DNA of 64,000 nucleotides from Ascaphus truei (taxonomy: Eukaryota; Chordata; Amphibia; Anura; Ascaphidae): NCBI GenBank assembly GCA_036426205.1, contig CM071574.1, positions 14,792,130-14,856,129 of the forward strand. The letters run 5' to 3'. The notes beneath the pieces are model-generated. The model was not told the origin of the DNA. It worked only from the letters and a program-made list of their open reading frames with translations, and did no database searches. Numbering within the stretch: the stretch's first letter is position 1; each line of letters opens with the position of its first letter. The position numbers were made by a program, and so were the translations under genes. Shown here in pieces: positions 10,287 through 21,475 of this stretch.

Positions 10287-12345
10287 CTGTATGTGCACTC
10301 AAAAAAGCTTAAATTCTACCTAGCAACTGGATCTAAATGCATGCACTCAGGCATGAAACATCTTGCTTTTTTGGAGGGAGTAAGGGGGGACACACAGAGT
10401 TTTAATTACCTGATCCAAACTGATTCATTCTCCCCTGCCTGCTGGGGACCTCTGGAGGGGAAGGGGGGGGGGGAGAATATTTATTCCCTGGCAGAAAATA
10501 AACTCCTGGTCATACCCAATCTGGTGCAGCCAATTAAAAACTGCAACATTATTGCAGGTGTTGACTTTCCAACTTTCTAACTTTCTATTGGTGACCCAGT
10601 GGGTGTATTTGTAGTAGTCGCCCGGAGGTCAGAGGACCTCAGATAAGCACCGGGGTAACCCCCGAGTTCAGTTCGTTAAAAAAGAAATACATTGATTGGA
10701 AGGAATTGCTACTTTAAAGTTTGTTTGACAATTTAAGAGGTTTTCTACAGTACAGTAAATCCAGGACCAAAATGTCAAGACCAAAAACATGAGAGATGCC
10801 ATGGAAAAAAATATTTTGTGATGGGCTGGAAACCGTGTCTACATGGGGTAAGAATGTAACAACAGTTAAAATGCAGCAGTAATTTGGACTGAGTTTTAAA
10901 GAGTATTTAGAATGTTCATGACAACTGTGACGGAAAAGGCAGCAGGACTTAAATTAAGGTTAAGCCCAGCCTAAAGCCGCCACGTCAATAGTGTACAGCT
11001 GTTTGATATAGTGCATACCTCCCCCCCCCAGCCCCCGTTTAAATCCACCAGAGGCCCCCTGTGGTTCCTCTGTCCTGTGCCTGGGTGAGGTGTCAAACTG
11101 TCCCAGGTTTATATTGTGTGTCTGCATGAGCTGTGCCCCATGTACTTTTTGCCATGTGCTACATGACCCCTGCTAAGATGAGGCTTTGAAACTTCCTGGA
11201 TCTCTGACAGACGGTCTCCCTTGGGAATCCTTAAAGTAACCGTTCAGTTGTGACTGCAGGGTCTCTCTCTGATCCAGACACACTGACTGGGCCACGATAG
11301 AGAGCATGCTGCGGTGATGCACGCTCTGGCCCAGGAGGATACAGGACACTGGATCGCTTTAGAGAGAAGCCTGCACAAGGACTTTCGGATCCCTACCCGT
11401 CGAAGGTAATGGACCTCCACTCTGCTGGACATATTTGTTGTTGGTAAGGTTGCTTATCCCCCCAACCCATAGACATGGTCTATGCTGTTTAGTCAATGCT
11501 CCTCATAGGAGCTAAGGTTGGTTTTTGTTTCCCATTAACCCTGTTTTTGCTGGTGAAAGCTGTCTGTTTTGAAGGTTCCTGCTAATAAAAACCTATGTTG
11601 ATTTGCCCCTTAAAAACACCTCCTGGTTTAAACACCTCTGCACACATTTCCTACAAACCTGTTTTGTTTATGTGCCCGTCCCTACTATTAAACCTGTTTA
11701 TTAGCTGTATTGTCGTGACTGAGTGTTAAGCTCGTGTGCTTTTTAGCAACTTGTTGTATATTGTGGGTCATGGGTGAATTGCCCCATCGGGATTACTGCG
11801 GTGGGCTGGTCCTGTGGGCCAGTGCTGCGGCTCCCCAGAAGCGGAGGCCAGCGGCTCCCCAGCTCCTCATGCAGCAGTCCAGCGGTCACTATCTGCAATA
11901 CTCTCCCTTCGCCTGTTGGCGCAGCGTTCAAACTTCTGCCCGATTGGAGGAGGGAACTGCAGAGTCCTTGGACCGGTGTAGAACTGCTCCTCACCCCAAG
12001 GTAAGATTGTTGTGGTGTGTGTTGGAATGAGTGAGATGTTTTCCAATATTATGCTGTATATGTATCAAAGATACCTACTTTTGGCGGGAGGAGATAATCA
12101 GAGGAGCAGCCGGCAGAGGAGCTGTGGCAGCAGACAGTACGAAAGACTTCTGGGTCAGACTGCCAGAGGGCGCTCCTCCCCTGCCGTCCTCCTCTGCCTC
12201 TGTCTCAAGTGATGATTCTTCTACTGGCATATCCTTTAACACCGGGGGCCCGCCGACACAAACAATCTCCCCCCGCCTGTCTCTACAGGGGGGAGCGGGC
12301 CCCCTTGGCTTTGCCCGGGCTGTAGCTACGCCCCTGTACAGAACA
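10287..12345. repeat. Composite repeat-like region, possible old LTR
   Basis: Mosaic of moderately GC-rich sequence with C-runs (11024-11031) and G-runs (10460-10470). A segment at about 10925-11720 carries an aataaa at 11584 and an LTR-like layout, but no matching partner or target duplication could be seen. The end at 12329-12345 (gtagctacgcccctgta) resembles the terminus of a DNA-transposon family. No coding frame is convincing. Confidence 0.3.
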
Positions 12346-12582
12346 TGATATTTATTTTACAGAAAACAACTATGCCTTTTGGTGCCATAGTTTGAAGTCT
12401 ATATATCCAGTATGCTTCTCCATACTGTAACTGTTAAACTCTATCTCCTCGTATAGGTTTAAAAATATGTTCTGTAATAATAATTGCGCCCCATTATCCC
12501 CGGTAATCCCTAAGTAACAGCATAGTCATTGAAGTGGGACTGACTACTTGTGTGAGTCAGGGATTACTGGGAGGGGGTGGGA

Positions 12583-12945
12583 GTGTACCCTGTGTAAGAG
12601 CAGTGCTTTTGGGTGGGTCCCCTCATAGCCTGGTTGGTGTCACGCTACTTCGTAGTGAATTAGGTTAGGATTGTTACTTTGTATGCACTGTGATTGTTTA
12701 GCTTTGCTGTGTGTGTTCTGGGAGCCGAGACCCCCTGCGTTAGCAGAGGTTCCATGGCCCCAAGAGATCACTGAGGTATGAGTACGTTTGTGGCTCCCAG
12801 TGAAAGCCTGTGGTCACCGAAATTGGGAGGGAGGTACCCCAGGTATAAGAGGTATAAGAGCGCAGCTCTTGGGTGGGGTCCCCCTAATGGTCTTAGTTGG
12901 TAACACTACCATCCTAGCCGAGTAGTCTAGGATTATCAATATGTG
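12583..12945 (+). repeat. Diverged direct duplication
   Basis: Two units about 250 bases apart share the order gtacccy..gtataagag / gtgtaagag, gcagtgctttt / gcagctctt, gggtggggtcccc, then tagtctaggatta / gaattaggttaggatt. The units are roughly 12583-12675 and 12834-12945. They may be a decayed tandem dimer of an unknown repeat. Confidence 0.45.
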
Positions 12946-13478
12946 GTTTTGGGCACCTTTGTTCCCTAGCCTGAGCGGGAATCCCTCATGGTCAGTAGGA
13001 CCAAGGCACTTTACTGACGTGTGGAGTCTGGATAGACTCAGTGTACCTGTGACCCACTGTTTTTGTGTACCAGCAGCCGACGTTCCATGACATCCATAGT
13101 CACAAACGTTTTATATAATTTCTCGTTGCCCTTCCTATCGGAATCAGAAGGCACTTGGAGGATAAGACCTTCTTAATCATAAGTGGTGCTTTTACCATAT
13201 GTTGGGAATGCATCTTCTTGAGGAATGTAGTACATGAGCAAAAAATGAATGAGTTGGCACTTACTAAACAATAATAAACACAAGTTTGTATTGCAACCTA
13301 TTGTAGCAAGGAAGATATTAATAAATGTATAAAATATATATAGATAAATTAAGAGATTGAGCTAGGTAAAATAATTAACAAATGAATGCATAACCTGCCC
13401 ATGTTCTATTTTAAATTGGTGTAAACAGCACTATAAACATTATCACAGACTGTGAGCTCTTTCTCTGTGATCTTCTTA

Positions 13479-13755
13479 GGCTGCGCTTATAGTGCCTGGC
13501 CGATGTCGACACGATGCTGCGCCAAAACAAATACATTGAATCCGTTGCATGCGCTTATAGTAAGTGCGATGGCGACGGAGCAACGGAGCAACAAAAAATT
13601 TGGAAGACAGTGAAATTTGATTTTGGGAGAGACAGTCGCCACATGTGACGATCTCTAAACCAATCACAGAGCGCCTATTGCACTCTGCCCTCCCCCTTCG
13701 TGACGTCACTGGCCCTGTCGTCATCGGTCGCAATGCCGGCACTATAAACGCGACC
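13479..13755. mobile_element. PIF/Harbinger-type MITE (H4)
   Basis: GGCTGCGCTTATAGTGCC at the left and GGCACTATAAACGCGACC at the right form a good inverted repeat. The left flank is TTA and the right flank is TAA. The interior has CCAATCA and GTGACGTCACT motifs. Confidence 0.82.
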
Positions 13756-14771
13756 TAAGCCATAGGGAACAAATACATGCTACATTTTGCAATTAATGTT
13801 TCTATAGAATACTAAAGGATAACTTTAAATCAATATCCATTTATGAGTTTATACAAGTGAATACATCCTCTGCTGAAGCTCTGGAGGAGCAAAATACGGT
13901 AGGGCATCTTAAAGTAGCCCAACGCCTAAGAGAACTTCTATTGATCCTCTGGTGAATAACGGAGCTGGTGGAGCTGTCACAAGATCGAGATCCGACTGCT
14001 GCACAGACGTCACAACCAGAACTGAGTCTTCACAGAGTGGAGATATTTGGATCCTCTTCTTGTGAGACCTACTGTATGTGGTCTATCTGCGCTTGGCCTT
14101 TGGGCTCATCTTGAGTGTTACTTGTATAGCATGTGGTGTCTCATGCAATACAGTTTCACACTACGTCTCTTCTTGCTTTTTAGTTTACATGTGTCGTCTG
14201 TGAATGAGACCTGCCGGACATTATCCGGATTCTCCATTGGGATTCATGAAATGTAGTGTTTATTTGAATTTTACCAACTTCTTGTGAGTAGGTTTTACGT
14301 TCTTTTTTTCACTTTGGAGCACTGTTTTTTACACTCATTGTGTATATTTGCACGTACCACTTGCACTGTGCCCCCTTTGAGCTCCGTTTCCACTCTGTTT
14401 TTTTTTCTTGCACTCTGTATCTATTCATGGGTTAGGATCAAGAAAACACCTAACTATATGATGTGCTGGTGTGACACCGTGAAATAAAACCGATTTCACT
14501 TGCTAAAAAATATAATTTCTATTCTTTTGTACTTCAATTGCATAAACTTCTCCATCACAAGTAGATATTTACCAAAATAATTTTAGTCAGAACTTAACGG
14601 AGTTGTGACAGTGGCCAAAGCAGTAGTTACTTACTGTTTTAGACATGACTGCTTATGTTGAACATGGTTTGGAATTGAACTATTGGGACATTACAGCAGA
14701 GCTCTATAAGTAACAGCAGGGGCCAAATGCGGCCTGCGGTGGGGCCCTTGGACCACCTGTCCTACTAATTG
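13756..14771. other. Intergenic DNA, nothing recognised
   Basis: AT-rich with T-runs (14396-14408). No gene-like frame and no definable repeat. Confidence 0.4.
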
Positions 14772-14965
14772 CATACTAGTGGCTTAAAGACAATGTCACT
14801 CAGTTTGAATATGGGGAACCTGGTTCAAATCCCAGTATCAGCTCCTTCTGACTTTGGGCAAGTCACTTTATCTCCCTTTGCCTCGGAAACCAAAAACATA
14901 GATTGTAAACTCACCTGGGCAGGGGCTGTGTCTGTAAAAATCCTATGTGCTGCTTAAGTAGCCAA
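14772..14965 (+). mobile_element. tRNA-derived SINE, degraded
   Basis: Contains the family landmarks ggggaacctggttcaaatcc (B-box region), ctttgggcaagtcacttta, tctccctttgcctc and agattgtaaactcacc. The tRNA-like 5' end is eroded. Confidence 0.75.
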
Positions 14966-15007
14966 GAGCAGTTTTGCACACAAAATCAGTTTGTAAATAT
15001 ATGTAAT

Positions 15008-15235
15008 AATAATAATTTTATTTCATATGGTGCTTTTCTCCCAATGGGACTCAAAACGCTTCACAATTACAGTACAGTACACTGTAAGCAACACATAGGA
15101 GTTTTACAGACAAACCGTGCCCAGAGGAGCTTACAATCTATGTGTTTGGTGCCTGAGGCACAGGGAGATAAAGCGACTTGCCCAAGGTCACAAGAAGCTG
15201 ATACCGGGATTTAAACCAGGTTCCCCTGATTCAGC
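15008..15235 (-). mobile_element. SINE with L2-like 3' tail, antisense
   Basis: On the minus strand it has the same SINE core (gaacctggtttaaatccc, ccttgggcaagtcgc, tctccctgtgcctca). It ends with gtgaagcgttttgagtccca followed by aaaagcaccatatg. That tail is also the end of the LINE fragment at 33880-33955. Confidence 0.75.
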
Positions 15236-15441
15236 TTCAGCTCATATGGTACACACGTTTTAAATCTTTGCAAAATTTTAAAATATAATAATTTAAGTCT
15301 TTAAAATTACATTACAATAAGATTGGGGCCCTTGTACTTCTAAATGTTTTCAGATCCGGCCCCTTTTGGAGAACTATTTCACAATCCCTGCATTACAGTC
15401 TTTAAATAAATAGCAAAGAGTAAGTTGTTTTTACTTTAGAT

Positions 15442-15621
15442 CAGTGTTTTCCAACTCAAGTCCTCAGGGATCCCCAACCGGTCAGGTCTTGAGGATATCC
15501 CTGCTCCAGCACAGGTGGCTCAGTCAAAATGACTGAGCCGCTGATTGATCCATCTGTGCTGGAGCAGGGATATCCTTTCAACCTGACCTGTTGGGGTCAG
15601 AACTGGAGTTGGGAAACACTG
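15442..15621. mobile_element. Palindromic hAT-type MITE (copy 1)
   Basis: Ends CAGTGTTTTCCAACTC and GAGTTGGGAAACACTG. The interior is a near-complete palindrome around ggatatccctgctccagcac / gtgctggagcagggatatcc. The flanks are ctttagat (15434-15441) and ccttagat (15622-15629), 7 of 8 identical. Related copies are at 50516 and 63345. Confidence 0.85.
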
Positions 15622-15629
15622 CCTTAGAT

Positions 15630-16380
15630 AGACAGTGGTCTCTGACCCTGTCAGGTGACTGAAGTCCAACACTGGCAAGAAGCCAAAGGGTTACACATGA
15701 AATTTAGATTAGGAAACATGACAGAGCAAAGAGCTACCTTTGCACATTAGACAAAAGATGTGACTGTCCTCGGAGCATGGGTAAGAGTAGACATAGCAGT
15801 TATAAAAGGGTATGAAACTACCAAACTTTGGAGGTATTGATATCCATCATTCAGATGCAAGCTCATAGGCGTCCTTCCTATTGTCTCAGTTCACCTGAAA
15901 TATATGTACCCTTCTTGTTAAACACTGTTGTTGTTCTCCCTCCCACACTGTAGAATATGTTGGCGCCATACCAGTAAGAGAATCATATATTGTGCGGGTT
16001 TCCTTCAACAACATCACAGGGTCAAACAGCATTGCCTCAAAATATTACTAAAAGTATTGACAAATAAAAAATTCCTTGTTTTACGAATCTGATACACCTA
16101 CAACTATCCAAACACCAACCAAATCTGTATGTAGTATACTGAATCATAAAGTTATTTTAGCATGACGACTACTGCTTGATCTTACGCAAATAGAAATATT
16201 GCACTTCAAAAAGATTGAATAATTTATTCAGAAGGCTCATATTTACTTGCTGTAACTCCAAGATCTCTGATATGAAAGATGTGCAATGGTGTATGATTTA
16301 GAATGCCCGGAGACCAGGCACAGCCTCCACACTTCTTTAAAACACTTAAACCACTGATGAAATTAGTAACTAAAGTGTAA
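15630..16380. other. Intergenic DNA, nothing recognised
   Basis: No gene-like frame, clear repeat or RNA gene was recognised between the hAT and Harbinger-type elements. Confidence 0.45.
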
Positions 16381-16602
16381 GGCCGCGTCCATGGGCGGCG
16401 AGACAGCGGATTCCTGCCGGGCGACCACAACGATCGCGACCATGGACCACATGTGTGCTAGCGTAGTGGGGCGCGCGAAGAATCAGTTTTATTTGATTCT
16501 GCGGCACGACAGCCAGGTCACGTGAGCGGCTCGCCCAATGAGTGCGAACGAGGGTGACGTCACTCGCACGGTGGCGAGTGTGCGTCGACCATGGACGTGG
16601 CC
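16381..16602. mobile_element. PIF/Harbinger-type MITE (H5)
   Basis: GGCCGCGTCCATGG and CCATGGACGTGGCC are almost exact inverted repeats, flanked by TAA and TAC. The core has gcccaatgagtgcg and GTGACGTCACT. There is no coding frame apart from GC-driven antisense noise. Confidence 0.82.
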
Positions 16603-17859
16603 TACGAGTTGAGGGAGGGGAGGAAATAGGAAGTGGCACTCTGTTTACATACACTGCACTGTGTACAAAAACAATTTACATTAAAATCTCATCATTTGGA
16701 TTTTAAACAAGAGATTTATTTATTTATAAAATATTTTACCAGGAAGTAATACATTGAGAGTTACCTCTCGTTTTCAAGTATGTCCTGGGCACAGAGTAAA
16801 ACAAATAATACATGGTTACAGGTACAGTTACATAAATGAACAGGGTATACATTATATACAAGACATTGCATGCACAGTTAAAGGAAATATATATTATGAG
16901 CGTATGAAACAGTTACAGACCAGGTTAAAATGTGAGACAGCCTTAGATTTGAAAGAACTTAAACTGGTGGTGGATGTGAGAGTCTCTGGTAGGTTGTTCC
17001 AGTTTTGGAAAGTGTATACCTTTGCAAATTATATATTTTAAAAAATTGTCCCCTCATCCAAACAAAACATATTCTGAAACCAGGCACTGTACCGCTTGTC
17101 TTTGCAAACAAACACAGATTTTAAAGATTCATCGCATCACTTTGCGAGCATTTATATTCACAATTTATATTTGGGTACAAAATTGGTACGAATCTGGCAT
17201 TGCACAACATGCACCAAAAACATGTTTTCATTTCTTTGGGGCGCACATAAATGGAATCTGCTAAATGTACCGATGAAACTAGCTTCTACTGGGGGGGGGG
17301 GGGGGAATCATTTTTCTGCGCGCCCACAAAAAGAAGAACATGCAGCAAATTTATCCGAAACCCTCAAAATCTGTTTATATTGTTAGTTACAAATTACAAT
17401 TTATTACCCCCCAAAAAATTTGATGCAGCGTGGATATTTCATTACATAAGTTAAAAAAATATATTATTCTTACGGTAAGGCGATTATAAATAATGGTACA
17501 CAAATAATATTTACCAACACTAGTTTACAAATTTAAAAAAAATGCAATTTGGTTTTAGTTTAAATTGTATCAGTCAGGTATTGAAATTAATCAATATTCA
17601 GTTCAAGCCACAAACTGCGACGTCATATCTATGACGCCTTCGCGTACGATGCGCATTTTACAAAGGTTTGTGCTACTTAAATGTTGATGCGCCCAACATG
17701 ATAATTAATATGATCTCAATACAAAGGCCCCAAACAGTTGAAGCTCTTTAGCACTATGAAATCTCCAATGTGTGGCACAGAGCCCCTGCTGAGCTCTTCC
17801 TTGGCCCCAGCCTAGCATGAGACTGATACACACACTGTCACTGCATCTAATGCAGGGCC
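16603..17859. other. Upstream flank of the receptor promoter
   Basis: AT-rich, with a G-run of about 14 at 17291-17304. A short CpG-bearing patch at 17618-17655 includes tatctatgacgcc. Segment 16715-17030 (tttataaaatattttaccag..) has the look of an old dispersed repeat but could not be classified. No coding frame was recognised. Confidence 0.4.
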
Positions 17860-17906
17860 CTCCCCCTCACAACCTGAGTCCCCGCCCCCTTTCCAAACAT
17901 CACACG

Positions 17907-18021
17907 CCAATCACTATGCCATCCCGCGCCCTTTCCGGAAACCCGCCTTCCAATTCCTACATCCCTATTGGATGGCTCAACCCTCCCCCTTCAGACAACG
18001 CCCATGCCACTCTCTGATTGG
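17907..18021 (+). promoter_or_regulatory. Cluster of four CCAAT boxes (NF-Y type)
   Basis: CCAATCA at 17907, CCAATTC at 17950, ctATTGGAT at 17965 and tgATTGGTC at 18015. The last is the closest to the NF-Y consensus. Clustered CCAAT boxes of mixed orientation upstream of a CpG island are a common vertebrate promoter arrangement. Confidence 0.6.
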
Positions 18022-18130
18022 TCCGGCCGCCCGCCAGTCATTTGCAAGCGTTGGGTTGCTTCACAGAGTGCTGTAGTCGCGCGACAGGGGGGAGGGGGGA
18101 AGGTGAGAAAACAAAAACAAGCGTCCGGGG

Positions 18131-18142
18131 GCCGCCATCTTG
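18131..18142 (-). promoter_or_regulatory. YY1-type motif
   Basis: gccgccatcttg is the reverse complement of the AAGATGGCGGC motif bound by YY1, which is often positioned at or just downstream of transcription starts. Binding is inferred. Confidence 0.6.
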
Positions 18143-18708
18143 GCTCGGGGATCCTTGTTGCTGAATGGGTAGATATGAAATTTCCAGGGAGGACGCGGAC
18201 GCTCAGCCAGGTTTGCTGTGTCGGCGGGGCGGGCAGCGGGGGTTTGGGAAGCTGTGGCTCATTGCGCCGAGGGGGTGAGGCCGCCCCGCTCCCTTCTCAG
18301 CCACCGTGTAGTACATACCGAGACGGGGACCGGCCGCAGCTCACCCGACACGCGTGAGAGCGAGCGGTGGAAGCCGAGCAACCCTCACCCCCCATTCCCT
18401 AGCAAACCTCCCTCCCCCATTCCCGAGAAACCTCCAGCCTCGCACGGTGTGCTGCCAGGGCCGCCGGTGCTTGTTTGTATCCGGTGATGTTCCCGGGGAA
18501 GTGGACATGACGAGGTTGCCATCTTCGCTTGAGGACGTCGGTGTGTGATCACAGGCGGATCCCTCCCCTCCCTCGGTCCCCGGACTCAGGCCCGTGCGGT
18601 GACAGAGCCGCTCTGCCCGTCTCTCGCACCGATGCTTTAGTAGGACCGGAGAGGCCAGGTCGGTGGTGGTCTGTGTTGCCTGCGTTGGACGAGAAGCCCC
18701 CCCCCCCC

Positions 18709-18756
18709 ATGTTTGTTTCTTTCACCATCTTCACCCGCCATCCATGGAAAGTTTAG
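18709..18756 (+). other. Upstream ORF 1 (15 codons)
   Basis: The ATG directly follows a C-run, so its context is weak to moderate. It closes with TAG at 18754-18756. If the leader is transcribed through here it could reduce initiation at the receptor start. No peptide function is implied. Confidence 0.35.
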
Positions 18757-18867
18757 CGGCACTAAGTGTATCTCCGCTGCTGGTGCTCCTGCCCACGGTG
18801 CGGGGGGGACATACTGCGCCCTGACCAGCAAACCTCCGCACCCCCCACTCGCGTGCTCACTGCGGGG

Positions 18868-18915
18868 ATGAAGAATACAGCAATGTCACTGGTGATCCTT
18901 TCCTACCCCGCATAG
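18868..18915 (+). other. Upstream ORF 2 (15 codons)
   Basis: The ATG sits in tgcgggg-ATG-a, with G at -3. A second in-frame ATG is five codons in, and TAG is at 18913-18915. It lies about 325 bases before the receptor start codon, leaving room for re-initiation. Confidence 0.35.
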
Positions 18916-19239
18916 GATTGTTCGTCCTGGATGTGCTCGTGCTATTTGAATAACCTTTACACCACAATACCAGTGTGTTTCCTGCAAGGATATAGCTGGA
19001 CACACGTGGTGTGAAATAACTTGTATATTCCACCCTGATTTGGGCATCTCCTTGCGCCACTGCTAGTGGAAATAAACTGCATATACTCTCCCGGGATTTT
19101 TGTAAATACATTTCCTGGTTGTGTTACCTTTCCTGGCTCGTTAACAGGGATTTAAAGGTCCCACTGGAAGTGGCTCTTTTGGCAAAAAAAAAAAAACCTC
19201 CCCAAGCGTCTGCACCTGGGTTATCTCCCAAGTATAAAC

Positions 19240-19294
19240 ATGGGAGCTGCTACCAAGTTGGCCTTTGCAGTGTTTCTTATCTCCTGTTCGTCAG
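19240..19294 (+). CDS. ACVR2A: Activin receptor type-2A, coding exon 1 (signal peptide)
   Basis: Encodes residues 1-18 and the first base of codon 19. The sequence MGAATKLAFAVFLISCSS has a short basic start and a hydrophobic core, a typical signal peptide that targets the receptor to the secretory pathway. I recognise it as the ACVR2A N-terminus. The start ATG has A at -3 and G at +4, a strong context. The exon ends ...tca-g followed by the donor gtaagg at 19295, leaving phase 1. That phase joins exactly to the acceptor at 48455, where g+ga makes Gly19. Activin receptor type-2A is the constitutively active serine/threonine kinase receptor that binds activins, several BMPs and related ligands at the cell surface and phosphorylates type I receptors. 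This exon is followed by an intron of about 29.2 kb. Confidence 0.93.
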
Positions 19295-19565
19295 GTAAGG
19301 ATGCTTGAAATACTCTCACATGCTGATACTTTACCTGGTGAATTGGTTAATCAGTGAGTAAGAACCACACTAAAAAAAAAGGGGGGGGGGGAACCTAGTT
19401 AAATGTTTGTGTGTGTGAAGGTAAACCCCTTCCAGTTATAGGTGTAAAATTAAATAAATGACACCAAAAAATAGATTTAAATCGATATATTGTGTGTGGG
19501 AAGGGGACCAAAGTTTCTGGGATAGTCTTCACTGTCCATATTAGGACCGAAATGTTGGTCCACTG

Positions 19566-19568
<3 letters not shown>

Positions 19569-19600
<32 letters not shown>
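19569..19600. repeat. (AT)n microsatellite
   Basis: Sixteen AT units, followed by another short tatata run at 19613-19622. Confidence 0.95.
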
Positions 19601-19602
<2 letters not shown>

Positions 19603-19622
19603 CACCAACATTTATATATATA

Positions 19623-21305
19623 TTTTTTTTTTCATGCGCAAAGTTTTTGTTAGACAAATTACAAACGGTAACATATTTATGTACAAAATGTGCTTTGACC
19701 GTTTTACTTAAATTTTCACCTTTTGTTAGTTCCTTCTGTTTAAATATCAGCTTACACATCTGAAAGCTATTTTACCAGTACACATGTATGGAGAGGCATA
19801 TCTCGTTTTCAAAAAATATTTTACAGCAAGATGGAATCTGCCCATCCAAATTAAACCTGGGCAATTAATGTGGCAATAAAGACTGCTGTGAATAATGTGG
19901 ACATGTTTGCATTGTTGGTATCTTTAGGATGTGGTACAATATTTACCTTGACTGGTTAGTTGGAAGGGGGGGTGGGTTAACTAAGGAACCTGTGCAGTAG
20001 ATGCCAACAATCCAGATGTGCCCCAATCATGGAATAACAGCTGGTAAACAGGCCCCCTGGCACATGAGACATTAACTCTTGGTTGTCGTAGGAACATTAA
20101 TTGCAATGTTATGGAGGCCCTAGCGCAAAAGAAGTAGTTAAAACAGGTGCCCTGTTTAAAGTACATTACAAACCTTTGTAGTGGCAATATTTTGGGAAGC
20201 CTTTCCCTAGAATCATATCCAAGTCCCTTTTAATATGGAAGATATTTACTGTACATTGCTTTGGTCGTCCTGTGGTGAAGATCCAGTGTTCATTTTGTTG
20301 CTTAGATGTGTAAAATTATAATTAACCCAATAAACTGTGGTCACTATTACACATTTCCTCACTTCTGCCTTATTACTCTAATGGCACCAAAGAAGTCCCA
20401 TGTGGTATCTGGATTGCATCTGCTCTCTCTGCCACCGAGCCTACAATTCAAAATCTTTTAGAAGATAAGCAAATGTATATTTTAAATCTTTGCCAGCGAA
20501 AGGGTTTTCAGATGAACGAGGTACATAGTGTGACAATCTACTAACCTAAAATAAAACTTAACGTTGCTCCAATAACTTTGTCAGTTGGAAATATGCAGTC
20601 ATAATATTGCTTTTTATAGCATTAGGCTCGTTTTCTGCTTATTAGACTGGCACAATTGTGGCTTACTGATGAGTGTCATATTTCTCATAAAAGTGCTGGT
20701 TGTAAAGTTGATACAATTCAGTGGTTGTCACCTGGATTTATCTGCATTACAAAGCTAGACAGACTTGTTTTTGTTTCTTACCAGCCCAATCTGTCTGGAA
20801 TCGGTGTATATTAATTTGTTTCCAACCTTGGATTCACAGTTTAGCTGTTCATATCATTTATACTGTTAGAAATGCTTCAGATTGTGCTACACGCTTGTCC
20901 GGGTCCAAGCCAACTAACACATTTTCTTGCGTGGTGTGGACAAGCTGCCGAATTGTCCTGTTTTGGGTTTGAAAGGTTGTTTGGGAACTGAAATCAGACA
21001 GTAAGCACTGACATTTATTATCTGTTATTTACAGCCAGTGAAACATGCTGTTTGACCAGTGCAGTGTGACTAGAGTCGGGCTATCACTATTCCTTTCAAG
21101 TTTCATTTAACCATTCAGTAGTTTATGGTTTTGGATTGTTCACCAAAGTCAGGCTTTCAGGTGTGTGTGATATATAGATATCTTCAGATCTTAAGGGGCT
21201 TTGCTGAATGGATCATTTTCCTGGTGGTTGTTAAATGCAGTCTAGCCCTGTGTCTGTAGTGGTATTGATTTAATGTGGGCAGATTGTACTGTGAAATTGC
21301 AGTTT
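19623..21305. other. Intron 1 segment, nothing recognised
   Basis: AT-rich intronic sequence without clear repeat ends. The 83-codon frame at 20721-20972 shows no domain and is probably chance. Confidence 0.45.
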
Positions 21306-21318
21306 TAGCCAGAGATTA

Positions 21319-21475
21319 GCAGGAACAAGAATAGAAATACCGGACCACTATCCAATGAAATAAGGATCCAGAGGGGGGCTACCTCATAAAAGACTTTATT
21401 GGTCATACAAAAACCGAACCTCTGAAAAGGTAGGGGAAACACACAACGCGTTTCACACCTATAGCGCTTCATCAT
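21319..21475. mobile_element. 157-bp insertion with perfect 13-bp target duplication
   Basis: tagccagagatta occurs at 21306-21318 and again at 21476-21488, bracketing the insert. The length of the duplication suggests target-primed insertion of a short non-LTR-type retroelement. The insert contains an aacgcgtttcacacc...gcttcatcatt motif (reverse complement gatgaagc...gaaacgcgtt), a phrase I associate with dispersed frog repeats. Confidence 0.75.

Larger units (their letters stand above)
17860..18243 (+). promoter_or_regulatory. ACVR2A: ACVR2A CpG-island promoter core
   Basis: CpG density rises sharply here and stays high to about 18850. The segment contains a GC box (cccgcccc, 17881-17888) and four CCAAT boxes in 115 bases: forward at 17907-17911 and 17950-17954, and inverted (ATTGG) at 17967-17971 and 18017-18021. 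These are followed by a YY1-type gccgccatctt at 18131-18141. No TATA box is apparent, as expected for a broadly expressed CpG-island gene. The transcription start is inferred to lie near or downstream of the CCAAT cluster, and no single base can be fixed from sequence. It is about 1.0-1.3 kb upstream of the start codon. Confidence 0.7.
18244..19239 (+). other. ACVR2A: Probable ACVR2A 5' leader with upstream ORFs
   Basis: This GC-rich region runs without an obvious splice boundary from the promoter into exon 1, so it is probably the 5' untranslated leader, though a spliced leader cannot be excluded. It holds several upstream ATGs. Two make short closed ORFs: 18709-18756 and 18868-18915, each 15 codons plus stop. 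Neither overlaps the main start. An A-run (19183-19195) and a 12-C run (18698-18708 area) are present. Confidence 0.5.

Noticed and set aside
9950..10312. Three overlapping frames of 73-109 codons on both strands
   Set aside because: They lie inside a CpG-rich MITE (9988-10283), where stop codons are rare by composition.
17817..18548. Overlapping frames of 64-129 codons in the CpG island
   Set aside because: They coincide with the promoter and leader, overlap one another in several frames, and show no domain. The composition explains their length.
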